Shown piece after piece: positions 52,142-52,397 of a DNA stretch of 52,397 bases (position 1 is its first letter; each line of letters begins with the position of its first letter). Below the pieces are notes generated by a model. The model did no database searches, had not been told where the DNA came from, and worked only from the letters and a program-made list of their open reading frames with translations. The stretch is taken from positions 1-52,397 of the forward strand of contig NZ_JAMHIV010000050.1 of the NCBI RefSeq assembly GCF_023897065.1. The letters are read 5' to 3'. The translations under genes and the position numbers were made by a program. Origin of the DNA: Crossiella sp. SN42. GTDB taxonomy: Bacteria; Actinomycetota; Actinomycetes; Mycobacteriales; Pseudonocardiaceae.

Positions 52142-52283
52142 GCCGCCCGGCCGCCGCGGCTCGCTGCCGCGGTTTCGCCAAGCTCCGCCCGCCGCCCGGC
52201 CGCCGCGGCTCGCTGCCGCGGTTTCGCCAAGCTCCGCCCGCCGCCCGGCCGCCGCGGCTCGCTACCGCCGCTTCGCCAAGCCC
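52142..52283. repeat. 49-bp tandem repeats
   Basis: Copies at 52142-52190 and 52191-52239 are identical (GCCGCCCGGCCGCCGCGGCT... ending AAGCTCCGCCC). A third copy at 52240-52283 diverges after CGCT, and a degenerate relative lies at about 52071-52135. Period 49 again excludes a coding repeat. Confidence 0.75.
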
Positions 52284-52397
52284 CGCCGCTGCCTGCCCAC
52301 TGCCGCCGCTTGTGCCGCCGTCCGCCCCTCGGTCTCGCGCCGCACCCCGCCCCCGTTCCGCAAGACCCCCGCCACGGCCGCGACCCCGCCGCCGAGC

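Larger units (their letters stand above)
51855..52397. other. GC-rich, low-complexity region without a convincing gene
   Basis: The 543 bp after the terminator are over 80% GC and dominated by GCCGCC/CCGCCC runs. Open frames exist on both strands but encode only Arg/Ala/Gly-Pro runs with no natural starts or ribosome binding sites. Two tandem repeat arrays lie within it. Confidence 0.6.

Noticed and set aside
51777-52181. Minus-strand frame after rip1
   Set aside because: It overlaps the rip1 end and encodes Arg/Ala/Gly repeats from the tandem arrays.

Overview
The window is about 73% G+C with strong third-position GC bias. It carries the actinobacterial order rpsB-tsf-pyrH-frr-cdsA-rlmN ... 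dxr-rip1, together with an ESX-type secretion locus, a SARP regulator and a DUF2631 protein. This points to a high-GC actinomycete, most likely of the Pseudonocardiales (Amycolatopsis/Saccharothrix/Crossiella-like); that placement is inferred from gene content, not measured. No rRNA, tRNA, CRISPR array, phage or intact insertion sequence was seen.

Left flank (1-8621): the start of a leftward lipoprotein-like gene, then rpsB, tsf, pyrH, frr and cdsA, a VOC-fold protein, a methyltransferase, a PLP lyase and rlmN. Right flank (48803-52397): a GlsB-like membrane protein, dxr and the site-2 protease rip1, then about 600 bp of very GC-rich repetitive DNA with no convincing gene. In many actinobacteria rlmN and dxr lie close together; here about 40 kb separates them.

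The insert begins with a FitAB/VapBC-like toxin-antitoxin pair (8685-9358) and three unrecognised genes (9407-10905). A leftward five-gene operon (16149 to 10886) follows: SARP-type regulator, EccE, LuxR-type regulator, OmpR-type response regulator and PP2C phosphatase. Rightward and divergent lie a second response regulator, its histidine kinase and a MoxR ATPase (16205-19143). A 166-bp palindromic MITE-like element separates MoxR from a leftward transmembrane pseudokinase. The type VII secretion core follows: eccD-eccB, a leftward eccC/PE-like/PPE-like operon, a WXG100 pair, a mycosin and a YbaB protein (21216-32484). Next come a lipoprotein and a leftward operon of Fn3, DUF58 and transglutaminase-like proteins (32481-38168), classic MoxR partners.

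Read together, 10.9-38.2 kb looks like one envelope module: a type VII machine interleaved with a MoxR/DUF58/transglutaminase/Fn3/pseudokinase/PP2C set and four regulators. A 26-bp box recurs 59-64 bp upstream of the mycosin, lipoprotein and pseudokinase starts, a possible common control that crosses both halves. From 38.2 to 48.7 kb lie DUF2631, a potADBC-like polyamine ABC transporter, a divergent TetR/MFS efflux pair, a small helical protein, a secreted M6 metalloprotease and an SDR oxidoreductase.
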